Shown here in pieces: positions 26,091-34,913 of a stretch of 64,000 bases of DNA (position 1 is its first letter; every line of letters begins with the position of its first letter). The stretch comes from Sulfurospirillum diekertiae (GTDB lineage: Bacteria > Campylobacterota > Campylobacteria > Campylobacterales > Sulfurospirillaceae), in contig NZ_CP021416.1 in NCBI RefSeq assembly GCF_002162315.1, forward strand, positions 124,001 to 188,000. Direction: 5' to 3'. Made by a program: the position numbers and the translations under genes. The notes under the pieces were generated by a model, which was given only the letters and a program-made list of their open reading frames with translations, was not told where the DNA came from and searched no databases.

Positions 26091-27314
26091 ATGAAACAAA
26101 CGGTAAAAGTAGTCACTCTGCTCAGTCTTAGTGCGGCGACATTACTAGCTTCAGGATACCGTATACCTGAGCAATCTTTAAATTCTGTAGCACTGAGTGC
26201 AGCGTATGTTGCAGGAGCCAATGGGGCAGATGCCAGTTACTACAATCCCGCTAATATGTCTTTTATGGAAAACGGTGCTTTTACAGAGGTTGCAATAACC
26301 TATATTAATTTGCCTAAAGTGAATTATACTGACACTCTTAACAGTCATTATAATGGAGACTCTAAAGAAGAGCAATTTTTAATGCCAAACTTACATTATG
26401 TCTCTCCTATGGTAGGTAACTGGCGTTATGGTCTTTCCATTACTGCTCCTGCGGGTCTTTCAAAGCGCTGGGATGAAGCCTTTGCGAAAGCAAGTTCAGA
26501 AGAGTTTACGCTGAAAGTTATTGAAGTGAATCCAACAGCAAGTTATCTTGTTAATGATCAACTTTCACTTGGTTTTGGCGTGCGAGGTGTTTATACGGAT
26601 GGTGTTGTTAAGAGTAATGCTTCTGGACTTGGGTCACCAGCAAATAGAGACCTTACAGGAGATTCAATTGATTTTGGATATAACTTAGCTCTTAGTTACA
26701 AGCCAATTAAAGATTTAACTTTGGCAGCAACATATCGCTCAAAAGTTGATTTAACAGTTGAAGGGGATGCAACACTTGTGAGTGGTATGTATAAGGGAGG
26801 TGCTTCAGTGACAATTCCTTTACCCGCTTCTTTAGCCCTAGCCGCTGCCTATACAATGGACAAAACAACTGTTGAGTTTGTCTATGAGCGAACCTATTGG
26901 TCTTCGTACAAAAATTTAGACTTTAATTATGATGTTGATTTAACAGCCACTGCTATGGCAGCATTTGATAAACCAATTTCAAAAAACTGGAAAGATTCAA
27001 ATGCGTATCGTATTGGTTTGAGCCACCAATGTACAGATAATCTTAAAATGATGCTTGGTTTTGCAATTGATCAATCTCCTACTCCAGATAATACTCTTGG
27101 TTTCGAGTTGCCAGATTCAGATGCTAAACTTTATTCTATTGGTTTTGAGTATAAAGTGACTCAAAATTTAAAAATGGGTCTAGCCTATTTGTATGATGAT
27201 AAAGAAGATAGAACAGTTACTAATAGAAGTTTTACGAATCAAACAGCACCGTATGGAACATTTTCAGATTCTGCAGCCCATTTAGTGACGGCATCATTTA
27301 AATATAAGTTTTAA
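26091..27314 (+). CDS. FadL-family outer-membrane transport protein
   Basis: The 407-residue outer-membrane beta-barrel has a signal peptide (about 1-21) and the conserved mature start SGYRIPEQSLNSVALSAAYVAGANGADASYYNPANMSF, with the NPA motif of the FadL hatch domain. Repeated amphipathic strands and the terminal Phe of KYKF fit barrel insertion. FadL proteins admit long-chain fatty acids or other hydrophobic compounds. The next gene, three bases on, encodes an acyl-CoA ligase, supporting fatty-acid uptake and activation as one unit. AAGGA lies ahead of the start. Confidence 0.92.
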   Translation: MKQTVKVVTLLSLSAATLLASGYRIPEQSLNSVALSAAYVAGANGADASYYNPANMSFMENGAFTEVAITYINLPKVNYTDTLNSHYNGDSKEEQFLMPNLHYVSPMVGNWRYGLSITAPAGLSKRWDEAFAKASSEEFTLKVIEVNPTASYLVNDQLSLGFGVRGVYTDGVVKSNASGLGSPANRDLTGDSIDFGYNLALSYKPIKDLTLAATYRSKVDLTVEGDATLVSGMYKGGASVTIPLPASLALAAAYTMDKTTVEFVYERTYWSSYKNLDFNYDVDLTATAMAAFDKPISKNWKDSNAYRIGLSHQCTDNLKMMLGFAIDQSPTPDNTLGFELPDSDAKLYSIGFEYKVTQNLKMGLAYLYDDKEDRTVTNRSFTNQTAPYGTFSDSAAHLVTASFKYKF

Positions 27315-27316
27315 AA

Positions 27317-28884
27317 ATGCTAACTTATCCGTATCAGAATTTTTATGAGGTCATGGAAGCCAACGCTAAAAAATGCTCCTAAAAAAAATAGCCATATTTA
27401 TGGATGATCGCAAAGTTACCTATTTAAAACTCAAGCAAAATATTGATACTTTTGCACGTTTTTTGGAATTTAGCGGGATTAAAAGCGGAGAGAGAGTTGC
27501 CATGATTGTTGGTAACTCTGAAGAGTTTGTTATCTCTTTATTTGCAATTACAAAAATTGGGGCCATAGCAGTGCCCCTAAATACTTTTTTGAAAAAAGAG
27601 GAATTTGAGTATATTTTGAATGATTGCGGCGCACGGATGCTTATCTCATCTGCATCATTTGCAAATGAGACTAAAAATTTGCTCAATACAACAAAAATCG
27701 AAAAAATTGTTTGGACAGATAAATATCCCTATTTAGATGAGCAAAATTATAGCTTCACTGAAATTGATGCAAATCTAGGAACCCATGAGCGCTTACTAAA
27801 ACGACCTCTGTTAGACGATCTTGCTTGTATCGTTTATACATCAGGAACAACAGGTAAACCTAAAGGAGCTATGCTCTCTTATCGCAATTTTTTTTCCAAT
27901 GCTATTGCTGGATCTATTTCATTTCAAATTACAGAGAAAGATCGCTTCATCGTGTTTCTACCAATGTTTCACTCTTTCACTCTCTCTATTATGGTGCTTC
28001 TTCCAATGTTTACCTGCTCAAGCATTGTCATTGTTCGATCTGTTTTCCCTTTTGCCAATGTGCTTAAGCAGACGTTGCTCAAACACGTGACGATTTTCTT
28101 GGGTGTCCCGACTCTTTATAACGCACTTTTAAAAGCAAAAATTCCATGGTACTTTATGTGGTTTAATAAAGTACGTATTTTTATATCTGGTAGTGCACCT
28201 CTTAGTGAACAATCACTCCATGATTTTAATGCAAAATTTAAAAAAGCCAAGCTTTTAGAAGGGTATGGGTTAAGTGAATGTTCGCCGGCTGTTTGTGTCA
28301 ATCGACTTGATCATCAAAAACCACTTTCTGTGGGGCTACCCCTTCCTAGCTATGAAGTAAAAATAGTTAATGAAGAGATGATGGAAGTTAGAACTGGTGA
28401 AGTGGGTGAAATTATGGTTAAGGGAGATTGCGTTATGCACGGTTATCTTAACCATGCAAATTCAACAGATGAAACAATCATGAATGGCTGGTTGCTTACA
28501 GGAGATTTGGGTAAAAAGGATGAAGATGGCTTTATCTATATTGTTGATCGTAAAAAAGACCTTATTATTTCCAAAGGAATTAATATCTATCCTCGTGAGA
28601 TAGAAGAAGTTATTTATAAATATGAAGGTGTTGATTCAGTTGCGGTGATTGGTGTGAAAGATGAAACCAAAGATGAAGATGTCTTAGCGTTTATTCAACC
28701 TAAAGAGGGTATTGAGCTCCAAGAAATGGAATTGCGCCAATATCTTAAAAAACATTTAGCAAATTTTAAGTTGCCTAAGCATATTTATTTTGTTGAGGAG
28801 CTTCCCAAAAATGCAACAGGTAAGGTTCTTAAGCGCATTTTAAAAGAGAAAGTACAAAGTGGTGGAATATTACGTAAAAAATAG
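27317..28884 (+). CDS. AMP-forming acyl-CoA synthetase, N-terminal frame disturbed
   Basis: The long frame (27373 on, 503 residues) is an ANL-superfamily ligase. It has the P-loop IVYTSGTTGKPKGAML, the GYGLSECSP adenylate motif, WLLTGDLGKKDEDGFIYIVDRKKDLI with its hinge, and the catalytic lysine in LPKNATGKVLKR. An ATG at 27317, directly after fadL, begins LTYPYQNFYEVMEANAKKC, the expected N-terminus, but this frame stops at 27380. Joining it to KKIAIFMDDRK needs a net change of two bases deleted (or one added) around CTCCT plus eight A (27376-27388). The full enzyme would have about 521 residues. It probably activates fatty acids imported by the adjacent FadL. Confidence 0.85.
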
Positions 28885-28975
28885 AGATTAACTTTTTCAT
28901 CAAAGGGTTATTTTATCATCATCTTGTCATTATAAGCTATACTATAATTTTTTTATTTGGATTTAAAGGTTTGTA

Positions 28976-30709
28976 TTGCAGTATTTGGTAGATTTCTTAG
29001 AGAGTAAAACGGTTCAAACATCAAAAATTTATGAGCATCTTAAATGTTCTATTGACGAAGCAAAATTTTTACAAATGATGACCAAAGAGTATGTCTTAGG
29101 TTCTGTAGAAATGGGCGTTGCTGATGGTCTTATTAAACTTTTTGGTGATAAAAATTATGCTCATTTACAACAACTTTCTCTTGTTAAAGACATCATTGAA
29201 CAAGGTTGGATTATTCAAAATAGCTTTCTAACTTCAAAGATTATGGATGTCTCCAATTTAGAACTTTTAAACAGTACCGTCACTTTAAGCTCTGCTTTTT
29301 TGAAGCTATTAGAAGAAGGAACACTTGAAGTAGTGTTACCAGATGTTACGCCTTATGAAGATCATCTCGAATATTTGAAAGATCAATTTTTTCGTATTGA
29401 ACTCTATCAAAAATTAAGTCAAACTAAGCACAATGCTACGGAAAATTCACCGAGTATTGGACGACTAAAAAATAAACTTGAACTTTTAGAGAGTCGTATT
29501 ATTGAGCGTATAAAAGTAACACAAAATGAGATCATTGTTGAGACGATTTTTAAAGAAAATGAGTTGAATGCAAAAGAGCAGCTTATTTTTCTTGCACTTC
29601 TAAAAGAGGAGTATGCAGGGGAGTTTGAAAGTTTACGTGATATGAATACATTGATTAGCCTTATTAGCGTGGATGATTATGAAAAAATTAAAAATCGGTC
29701 TCTTTTAGAAGAAGGGTCAAAACTTATTGAAAATCTTATTATTGATTACGACGAGATGCTTAGCACTTTTGGCGGCGTGACACGAAGCTTTTTTATTAGT
29801 GAAGAGTTTTTGCAAAAGATTATGCATCCTAACAAAGAGAAAAAAAGCAAGAAAATTAAACTTGATATGCTCATTGGTGAGCAGGAACTTTTTGAATTAA
29901 TCGATCCTAAGACCAATTTGGATGATGTGATTTTGCATCCAAAAACCAAAGAGGTGCTTGATAATTTACTAAAACAAATTGATAAAAATGTGGTGAAATT
30001 ACTGCGTGAATGGGGTATAAAAGAGCGTCGTAGTGGCATTGATGCCAAGATTATTCTTTACGGCCCTCCGGGTACGGGTAAAACGATGACGGCACTCTCT
30101 TTAGCCAAGTCGATGAAAAAACGTGTCCTTAGCTTTGATTGTTCTAAGATTCTTTCCAAATATGTTGGTGAGAGTGAAAAAAATGTACGCAGTATTTTTG
30201 ATACCTACAAAGAGTTGTGCAAAAAGACCAAAAGTGAGCCATTATTGCTTCTCAATGAAGCCGATCAGTTTTTAAGTGCACGTTCAACCGATAGCGGAGC
30301 AAGTGCCGATAAAATGCACAATCAGATGCAAAATATCTTTTTAGAGCAGATTGAACGTTTCGATGGACTACTTATTGCAACGACAAATCTTTTGGAAACG
30401 ATTGATCCTGCATTCTCAAGGCGTTTTGACTATAAAATTGCTTTTGAAAAGCCTGATTTGAAACAACGAATTGAACTTTGGAAAAAACTTTTACCTGAAA
30501 ATGCGACCTATGAAGAGGGATTAGATATTGAAAAACTCGCTTTGTATCCACTGACGGGTGGGCAGATTAAAGTGGTACTTAAGAATACAGCTTTGAAAGT
30601 TGCCACTAAAGCAAAGCCTTTATTTACCTTTGAGGATTTCAAACTTGCTATTGATCGTGAAACCAAAGGTGCCTTTGGTGATGCTAAGTCGGTTGGATTT
30701 ATGAATTAA
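28976..30709 (+). CDS. AAA+ ATPase with unknown N-terminal region
   Basis: The 577-residue protein has a helical N-terminal region (about 1-330), with no domain I can name. The AAA+ module (about 335-560) shows Walker A YGPPGTGKT, KILSKYVGESEKNVRSIFD (pore loop), Walker B PLLLLNEAD with Asn in place of the usual first Asp, sensor 1 LLIATTN and the arginine finger DPAFSRRFDYKI. The architecture resembles classical-clade AAA proteins such as FtsH- or Bcs1-like unfoldases without a protease. The start is TTG at 28976 behind AAAGG. A promoter-like ACTATAAT lies at 28941-28948. The Walker B change to NEAD leaves the catalytic Glu and is worth noting. Confidence 0.85.
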   Translation: MQYLVDFLESKTVQTSKIYEHLKCSIDEAKFLQMMTKEYVLGSVEMGVADGLIKLFGDKNYAHLQQLSLVKDIIEQGWIIQNSFLTSKIMDVSNLELLNSTVTLSSAFLKLLEEGTLEVVLPDVTPYEDHLEYLKDQFFRIELYQKLSQTKHNATENSPSIGRLKNKLELLESRIIERIKVTQNEIIVETIFKENELNAKEQLIFLALLKEEYAGEFESLRDMNTLISLISVDDYEKIKNRSLLEEGSKLIENLIIDYDEMLSTFGGVTRSFFISEEFLQKIMHPNKEKKSKKIKLDMLIGEQELFELIDPKTNLDDVILHPKTKEVLDNLLKQIDKNVVKLLREWGIKERRSGIDAKIILYGPPGTGKTMTALSLAKSMKKRVLSFDCSKILSKYVGESEKNVRSIFDTYKELCKKTKSEPLLLLNEADQFLSARSTDSGASADKMHNQMQNIFLEQIERFDGLLIATTNLLETIDPAFSRRFDYKIAFEKPDLKQRIELWKKLLPENATYEEGLDIEKLALYPLTGGQIKVVLKNTALKVATKAKPLFTFEDFKLAIDRETKGAFGDAKSVGFMN

Positions 30710-30729
30710 AGGCGTAAGCAAGCCTTTTT
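30708..30729. terminator. Weak hairpin after the AAA+ gene
   Basis: AAAGGC (30708-30713) pairs with GCCTTT (30722-30727) around an eight-base loop and is followed by two more T. It lies directly before the long palindrome. Confidence 0.5.
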
Positions 30730-30752
30730 GAGTGTTTACATGTAAACACTCA
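30729..30752. repeat. 24-base perfect palindrome centred on TTTACATGTAAA
   Basis: The common palindrome (30735-30746) is extended by TGAGTG on the left and CACTCA on the right, giving 24 bases of perfect inverted symmetry. It lies in the 195-base gap before nuoA and contains the stop codon of a possible small minus-strand frame. Confidence 0.9.
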
Positions 30753-30882
30753 GATGGATTTGTTGTGAAGCTATCGTTTTTGCCTCATTAGAGGTGAGCT
30801 TTTCGAAAGAAATATCGGGTACATAGCCCTTGTTTTGTATTCTTGTGGTTAACGTAGCTTTTGGGTTTTGCTCAAATAGCAT
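30736..30882 (-). CDS. Possible 48-residue open reading frame
   Basis: The minus strand of the gap between the AAA+ gene and nuoA encodes 48 residues from an ATG at 30882, including TLTTRIQNKGYVPDISFEKL and ending in HLSVYM. The composition looks protein-like, and the stop falls inside the palindromic repeat, as at other gene ends in the window. There is no clear ribosome binding site and I know no relative. It could be the end of a decayed gene or chance. Confidence 0.3.
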   Translation of the reverse strand: MLFEQNPKATLTTRIQNKGYVPDISFEKLTSNEAKTIASQQIHLSVYM

Positions 30883-30904
30883 TATAAAAAATGAAGGAAT
30901 GATG

Positions 30905-31303
30905 ATGACCCCCTTGTCGCATATGGATTTTGCCCATCCTTATTTTGGAGCTTTTTTTCTCCTTATCTTTGGTGCTGTTGTTTTTTATGGTATTACTGTA
31001 TTGGCACGCTCGATCAGTCGCAAGATGGCACGATTGGATACCGAAAAACTCAAGCTCAGTATTTATGAGTGTGGCCCTGAAGTTACAAAGCAACCCAATA
31101 AAATTTCTGCACATTTTTATCTCTTTGCCGTTTTGTTTATTCTGTTTGATGTTGAAATTATTTTTATGTTTCCTTGGGCAGTAGATTTTAAAGTCCTAGG
31201 AATGTTTGGGTTTACTGAAATGATTTTATTTGTCATCGTTTTAACCATTGGTTTTGTATATGCATGGAAAAAAGGAGCGCTCGAATGGCACAGCATAAGA
31301 TAA
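30905..31303 (+). CDS. nuoA: NADH-quinone oxidoreductase-type complex I subunit A
   Basis: The 132-residue membrane subunit has three helices. It shows [45 protein letters not shown], which includes the conserved cytoplasmic loop YECG and the membrane acidic pair DVEIIF. Three ATG codons occur in a row at 30899-30907, directly behind AAGGA; the third gives proper spacing and I use it. This is the first gene of the nuoA-N operon, and it overlaps nuoB by 19 bases. Confidence 0.93.
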   Translation: MTPLSHMDFAHPYFGAFFLLIFGAVVFYGITVLARSISRKMARLDTEKLKLSIYECGPEVTKQPNKISAHFYLFAVLFILFDVEIIFMFPWAVDFKVLGMFGFTEMILFVIVLTIGFVYAWKKGALEWHSIR

Positions 31304-31794
31304 ATTACCTTCAAGAAGCAGGGCTTCCTGTGGCGTTAACTACAGTGGATAAGCTTGTTCAATGGGGTAGAAGTAACTCGTTGTGGCCACTGACGTATGG
31401 ACTTGCTTGTTGCGCGATTGAAATGATGGCAACGGGTGCGAGTCGTTATGACTTTGACCGTTTCGGAACGATTTTTCGAGCGAGTCCTAGACAAGCAGAT
31501 GTACTTGTGATTGCAGGGACGCTGACCAAAAAACATGCTCCGTTTATGAGACGTTTGTACGATCAAATGCCTGATCCAAAGTGGGTGATTAGCATGGGAA
31601 GTTGTGCCAATACGGGTGGTATGTTTAACACCTATGCAACTGTTCAAGGAGCAGATCGTATCGTTCCTGTAGATATTTATCTCCCAGGTTGTGCTCCACG
31701 ACCTGAAACCCTTCAATATGCCCTAATGCTTCTACAAAAGAAAATTCGAACAGAAAAAGCATCACGCAGATTAGAACCTAAAAGGTTGGTATGA
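31285..31794 (+). CDS. nuoB: Complex I subunit B (N2 iron-sulfur cluster)
   Basis: NuoB carries the terminal 4Fe-4S cluster N2 that reduces the quinone. The 169 residues show the tandem cysteines in [14 protein letters not shown], then MGSCANTGG and [10 protein letters not shown], the complete ligand set. The ATG at 31285 follows AAAAAAGGAG within the end of nuoA; the open frame runs seven codons earlier. Its stop overlaps the nuoC start in ATGATG. Confidence 0.96.
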   Translation: MAQHKINYLQEAGLPVALTTVDKLVQWGRSNSLWPLTYGLACCAIEMMATGASRYDFDRFGTIFRASPRQADVLVIAGTLTKKHAPFMRRLYDQMPDPKWVISMGSCANTGGMFNTYATVQGADRIVPVDIYLPGCAPRPETLQYALMLLQKKIRTEKASRRLEPKRLV

Positions 31795-32591
31795 TGAGAA
31801 GTTATAGTGATAAACAAAATGTTCAAAAAAAGCCTTATTTCAGTGATCGTTATTTCGTTGCACCACAAATTCCTAAAGACGTTGTTGAAAGTGATGAAGT
31901 TTTTACCAATGATTTAGCCGTTTTAAAAGCAAAATTTGAAATTAAAGAGGCATATATTCAAAGAGGTCAACTCGTTGTTTATATTGATCCTAAAGATAAT
32001 GTAGAGGTGCTCAAAACACTTCGAGATGAACTTTTCTATAACTTTTTATCTGAACACAGCGCCATTGACTGGTTAGCAAAAAGTGGAGAATTTGAAATTT
32101 TTTACCAATTACTTTCGACTTCTAAACGCAAACGTCTACGTGTTAAATGTTTTATCAAAGAGAAAGAGGTGCTCAAAAGCGTCATTAGCCTCTATTCGAG
32201 TGCAAATTGGGCAGAGCGTGAGATGTATGATATGTTTGGTGTTATCATCAGTGGGCATCCTTATATGAAACGACTCTTAATGCCCGATGATTGGTTTGAT
32301 CATCCTCTTCGTAAAACCTATCCGTTGCATGGTGATGAAGTGGCACAGTGGTATGAGATCGATAAAATTTTTGGTAAAGAGTATCGTGACATCATAGGAC
32401 CCGAAGAGCGTGATAGTGCGCGTATTGATGTGAAGGATACCCATCGTTTTGCACACCTTAATCATGAAGTTCCTTTTGGAGCTGAGCCAAGTCAAGAAAA
32501 AACGTTTACTGATTACCAAGAAGAGGGTGGCGTATTTATCGTGAAAAAACTCAAAAAAGAAGATGCCAAAATCGTGAAAGAGAGATACTAA
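31791..32591 (+). CDS. nuoC: Complex I subunit C
   Basis: The 266-residue peripheral-arm subunit has the 30-kDa family signature. Its core is [43 protein letters not shown], containing the ERE(V/M)YD(M/L)FG motif. It is not fused to NuoD, unlike the E. coli NuoCD protein. The C-terminal extension after [18 protein letters not shown] is rich in charged residues and seems typical of the campylobacterial form. The start overlaps the nuoB stop, and nuoD follows after two bases. Confidence 0.94.
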   Translation: MMRSYSDKQNVQKKPYFSDRYFVAPQIPKDVVESDEVFTNDLAVLKAKFEIKEAYIQRGQLVVYIDPKDNVEVLKTLRDELFYNFLSEHSAIDWLAKSGEFEIFYQLLSTSKRKRLRVKCFIKEKEVLKSVISLYSSANWAEREMYDMFGVIISGHPYMKRLLMPDDWFDHPLRKTYPLHGDEVAQWYEIDKIFGKEYRDIIGPEERDSARIDVKDTHRFAHLNHEVPFGAEPSQEKTFTDYQEEGGVFIVKKLKKEDAKIVKERY

Positions 32592-32593
32592 TC

Positions 32594-33820
32594 ATGCAAA
32601 AGGTCAACAGACTTAAACCCTTTTTTGAAAATGTGGTCTTTGAGCGTGAAGACAACCACATGATCGTAAACTTTGGACCACAGCATCCAAGTTCGCATGG
32701 ACAATTACGCCTGATATTAGAACTTGATGGCGAGAAGGTTTCAAAAGCAACACCTGATATTGGCTATTTGCATCGTGGTATGGAAAAAATGGCTGAAAAT
32801 ATGATTTACAATGAGTTCTTGCCAACCACCGATAGAATGGATTATATCGCTGCGAGTGCAAACAACTATGGTTTTGCTTTAGCGGTAGAGACACTCATCG
32901 GTCTTGAAGTTCCAAGACGTGCTAAAGTGATTCGTATGATGCTTTTAGAACTCAACCGTATCTCTTCTCACCTTTTCTGGCTTGCAACGCACGCGCTTGA
33001 TGTGGGCGCAATGACCATTTTCCTTTATGCTTTTAGGGAGAGAGAATATACACTTGATTTGATCGAAGATTATTGTGGTGCACGTTTGACACACTCTTCA
33101 GTAAGAATTGGTGGCGTGCCTCTTGATCTTCCACAAGGGTGGATTGCAGGATTGAATAAATTTATTAACCATTTACCGATTGATATTGGTGATTATGAAG
33201 GGTTATTAGACCAAAACCGTATCTGGAAAATGCGTTTGGAAGATGTGGGTGTCGTGACACCTGAACAAGCGCAAAGCTGGGGCTGTTCTGGTCCAATGCT
33301 TCGAGGCTCTGGTATCGCATGGGATATTCGTAAAGAAGAGCCTTATGAACTCTATAATGAAGTGGAATTTGATGTGCCCGTGAGTACAACCTGTGATAGT
33401 TATGGAAGGTATAAATTGCATATGGAAGAGATGCGCCAAAGTATTCGCATTCTCAAACAGCTCATTCCGATGTATGAACAAACTTCCCCTGAGATTATCG
33501 CACATGCTCCAAATTATGTTTCCGCTCCCAAAGAGCAGATTATGACGCAAAATTATTCGTTAATGCAACATTTTGTGTTAGTAACGCAAGGTATGCGCCC
33601 ACCTGTGGGTGAAGTGTATGTGGCTACTGAATCACCAAAAGGAGAGCTTGGTTTTTACATTAATTCCCAAGGTGATCCATATCCGTACAGATTGAAACTG
33701 AGAACACCAAGTTTCTTCCACACCGCTTTCTTACAAGAGTTGTTAGTAGGTGAATATCTTGCCGACGTTGTTGCGATCATTGGTAACGCAAACATCGTCT
33801 TTGGCGAAATTGACAGATAG
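32594..33820 (+). CDS. nuoD: Complex I subunit D
   Basis: The 408-residue 49-kDa subunit forms the quinone cavity with NuoB. It begins the conserved part with [23 protein letters not shown], containing the quinone-site histidine, and has [33 protein letters not shown] and [18 protein letters not shown]. The C-terminus ends [14 protein letters not shown], as in other family members. AAAGAGAGATACTAATC precedes the start. No palindromic repeat copies lie within nuoA-D. Confidence 0.96.
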   Translation: MQKVNRLKPFFENVVFEREDNHMIVNFGPQHPSSHGQLRLILELDGEKVSKATPDIGYLHRGMEKMAENMIYNEFLPTTDRMDYIAASANNYGFALAVETLIGLEVPRRAKVIRMMLLELNRISSHLFWLATHALDVGAMTIFLYAFREREYTLDLIEDYCGARLTHSSVRIGGVPLDLPQGWIAGLNKFINHLPIDIGDYEGLLDQNRIWKMRLEDVGVVTPEQAQSWGCSGPMLRGSGIAWDIRKEEPYELYNEVEFDVPVSTTCDSYGRYKLHMEEMRQSIRILKQLIPMYEQTSPEIIAHAPNYVSAPKEQIMTQNYSLMQHFVLVTQGMRPPVGEVYVATESPKGELGFYINSQGDPYPYRLKLRTPSFFHTAFLQELLVGEYLADVVAIIGNANIVFGEIDR

Positions 33821-33828
33821 GAGAGAGA

Positions 33829-34068
33829 ATGCAACGTTATGATTTACGCCATTTAGGCGATAATTTTTACGGACGTATGCTTGAGATCATTGATGAAACT
33901 TCCATGGGCGAAGTTTCTATTTTTATGTTTGAGATCGGTGATTTCTCCCCTATTCAAAAAAGTGCAGACGTTATCAAAGAAGCGGGTTGGACATTGATGA
34001 ACTCTTTGAAGTTCAATGAAACAGACTGGACGATTGTCGTTAAAAAAGTGAAAAGTGAAGTAGCATAA
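33829..34068 (+). CDS. Campylobacterial NuoE substitute (HP1264/Cj1575c type)
   Basis: This 79-residue protein sits where nuoE normally lies but has no NuoE features: the four cysteines binding the 2Fe-2S cluster N1a are absent. It reads MQRYDLRHLGDNFYGRMLEII at the start and has a small alpha-beta pattern. In Helicobacter and Campylobacter, a protein of this size (HP1264, Cj1575c) replaces NuoE, and I assign it by position and length. GAGAGA precedes the start. The stop and the next start share a base. Confidence 0.8.
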   Translation: MQRYDLRHLGDNFYGRMLEIIDETSMGEVSIFMFEIGDFSPIQKSADVIKEAGWTLMNSLKFNETDWTIVVKKVKSEVA

Positions 34069-34913
34069 TGGCAACGAAGCAATTTATAGAGAGCTTAAAT
34101 CAATCCAATAACGAGCAATTTACATTTACATGTAAAGGATTTGATCTTATTATCTGTATAGGAACACTCCCTTCTCGCCATAATACAACGCTTTTTGAAA
34201 ACTTACGTGCTAGTGATGCTAACGTGGTCTATCTCTTTACGATGGAAGACCCAGTGTTAGTTGAAAAAAGTGCTTTTTTTAGCCGTTATGAAATAGGCTC
34301 AGAAGAGGGTGTCTTTGCGCTTTTAGCCAAAAGTTTTCTTTTACATGTAAAGATTCCAGAGCATATCAAAAACTATTTTGAAGAGCTTGATGAAGGGTAT
34401 ATCAGCGCAGAGAGTAATCTTGGAGAAGAAGAAATCGAAGAGATTGAAGCGTTGTATCAAGAGGCGAGTAATGTATTGTTAGTGTTAGGAGAGGATCTTG
34501 TATGTCATCCAAGAGCGTCTGCTATAGCGCACCTTGCAGGACTAATCGCAAAGTATGGCAAAGTAAAATTGTTGGTTGTAGGGAGCATTCCTGAAATGAT
34601 CATCACATCTAAGAATGAAACGGTATTAGATGAGGTTGAAGAGCTAAAAAGTTTTGATGGTGTTGTAGTGTATCAATGCCCTGCAATGAGCGAAGAAGAA
34701 GAGCATTCACTTATAGGTTCTGCTCAATTTCAAATGGCAGCCAAAGTGCAAAACAACGACAAAATCAATGTAACTATCAATCAAGAGGTCTATCCTCGCA
34801 CCTTTGTACGCGATGATAGTTTAAAAGGCGTGATCGCTTTAATGCCCTGTGCGAAAGCGGATTCGAGCTATCCCTACCATGTAGTAAAAATAGTGAAGGC
34901 AGAAGTGCAATGA
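34068..34913 (+). CDS. Campylobacterial NuoF substitute (HP1265/Cj1574c type)
   Basis: The 281-residue protein occupies the nuoF position but lacks the FMN-binding GRGGAGFPTG-like motif, the NADH-binding glycine motif and the N3 cluster cysteines, so it cannot take electrons from NADH. Its middle (about 145-185, LLVLGEDLVCHPRASAIAHL) resembles a stretch in NuoG (about 540-575, LIAGEDLYNHPRAENIAKLL). In C. jejuni the corresponding complex is reported to use reduced flavodoxin. Two palindrome copies (34125-34136, 34340-34351) are within the gene and encode FTCK and LHVK. It overlaps nuoG by four bases (ATGA). Confidence 0.8.
   Translation: MATKQFIESLNQSNNEQFTFTCKGFDLIICIGTLPSRHNTTLFENLRASDANVVYLFTMEDPVLVEKSAFFSRYEIGSEEGVFALLAKSFLLHVKIPEHIKNYFEELDEGYISAESNLGEEEIEEIEALYQEASNVLLVLGEDLVCHPRASAIAHLAGLIAKYGKVKLLVVGSIPEMIITSKNETVLDEVEELKSFDGVVVYQCPAMSEEEEHSLIGSAQFQMAAKVQNNDKINVTINQEVYPRTFVRDDSLKGVIALMPCAKADSSYPYHVVKIVKAEVQ

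Noticed and set aside
32613..32894. A 93-residue minus-strand frame inside nuoD, and similar frames in nuoG, nuoH and nuoM
   Set aside because: All are antisense shadows of conserved complex I genes, without starts or family resemblance.
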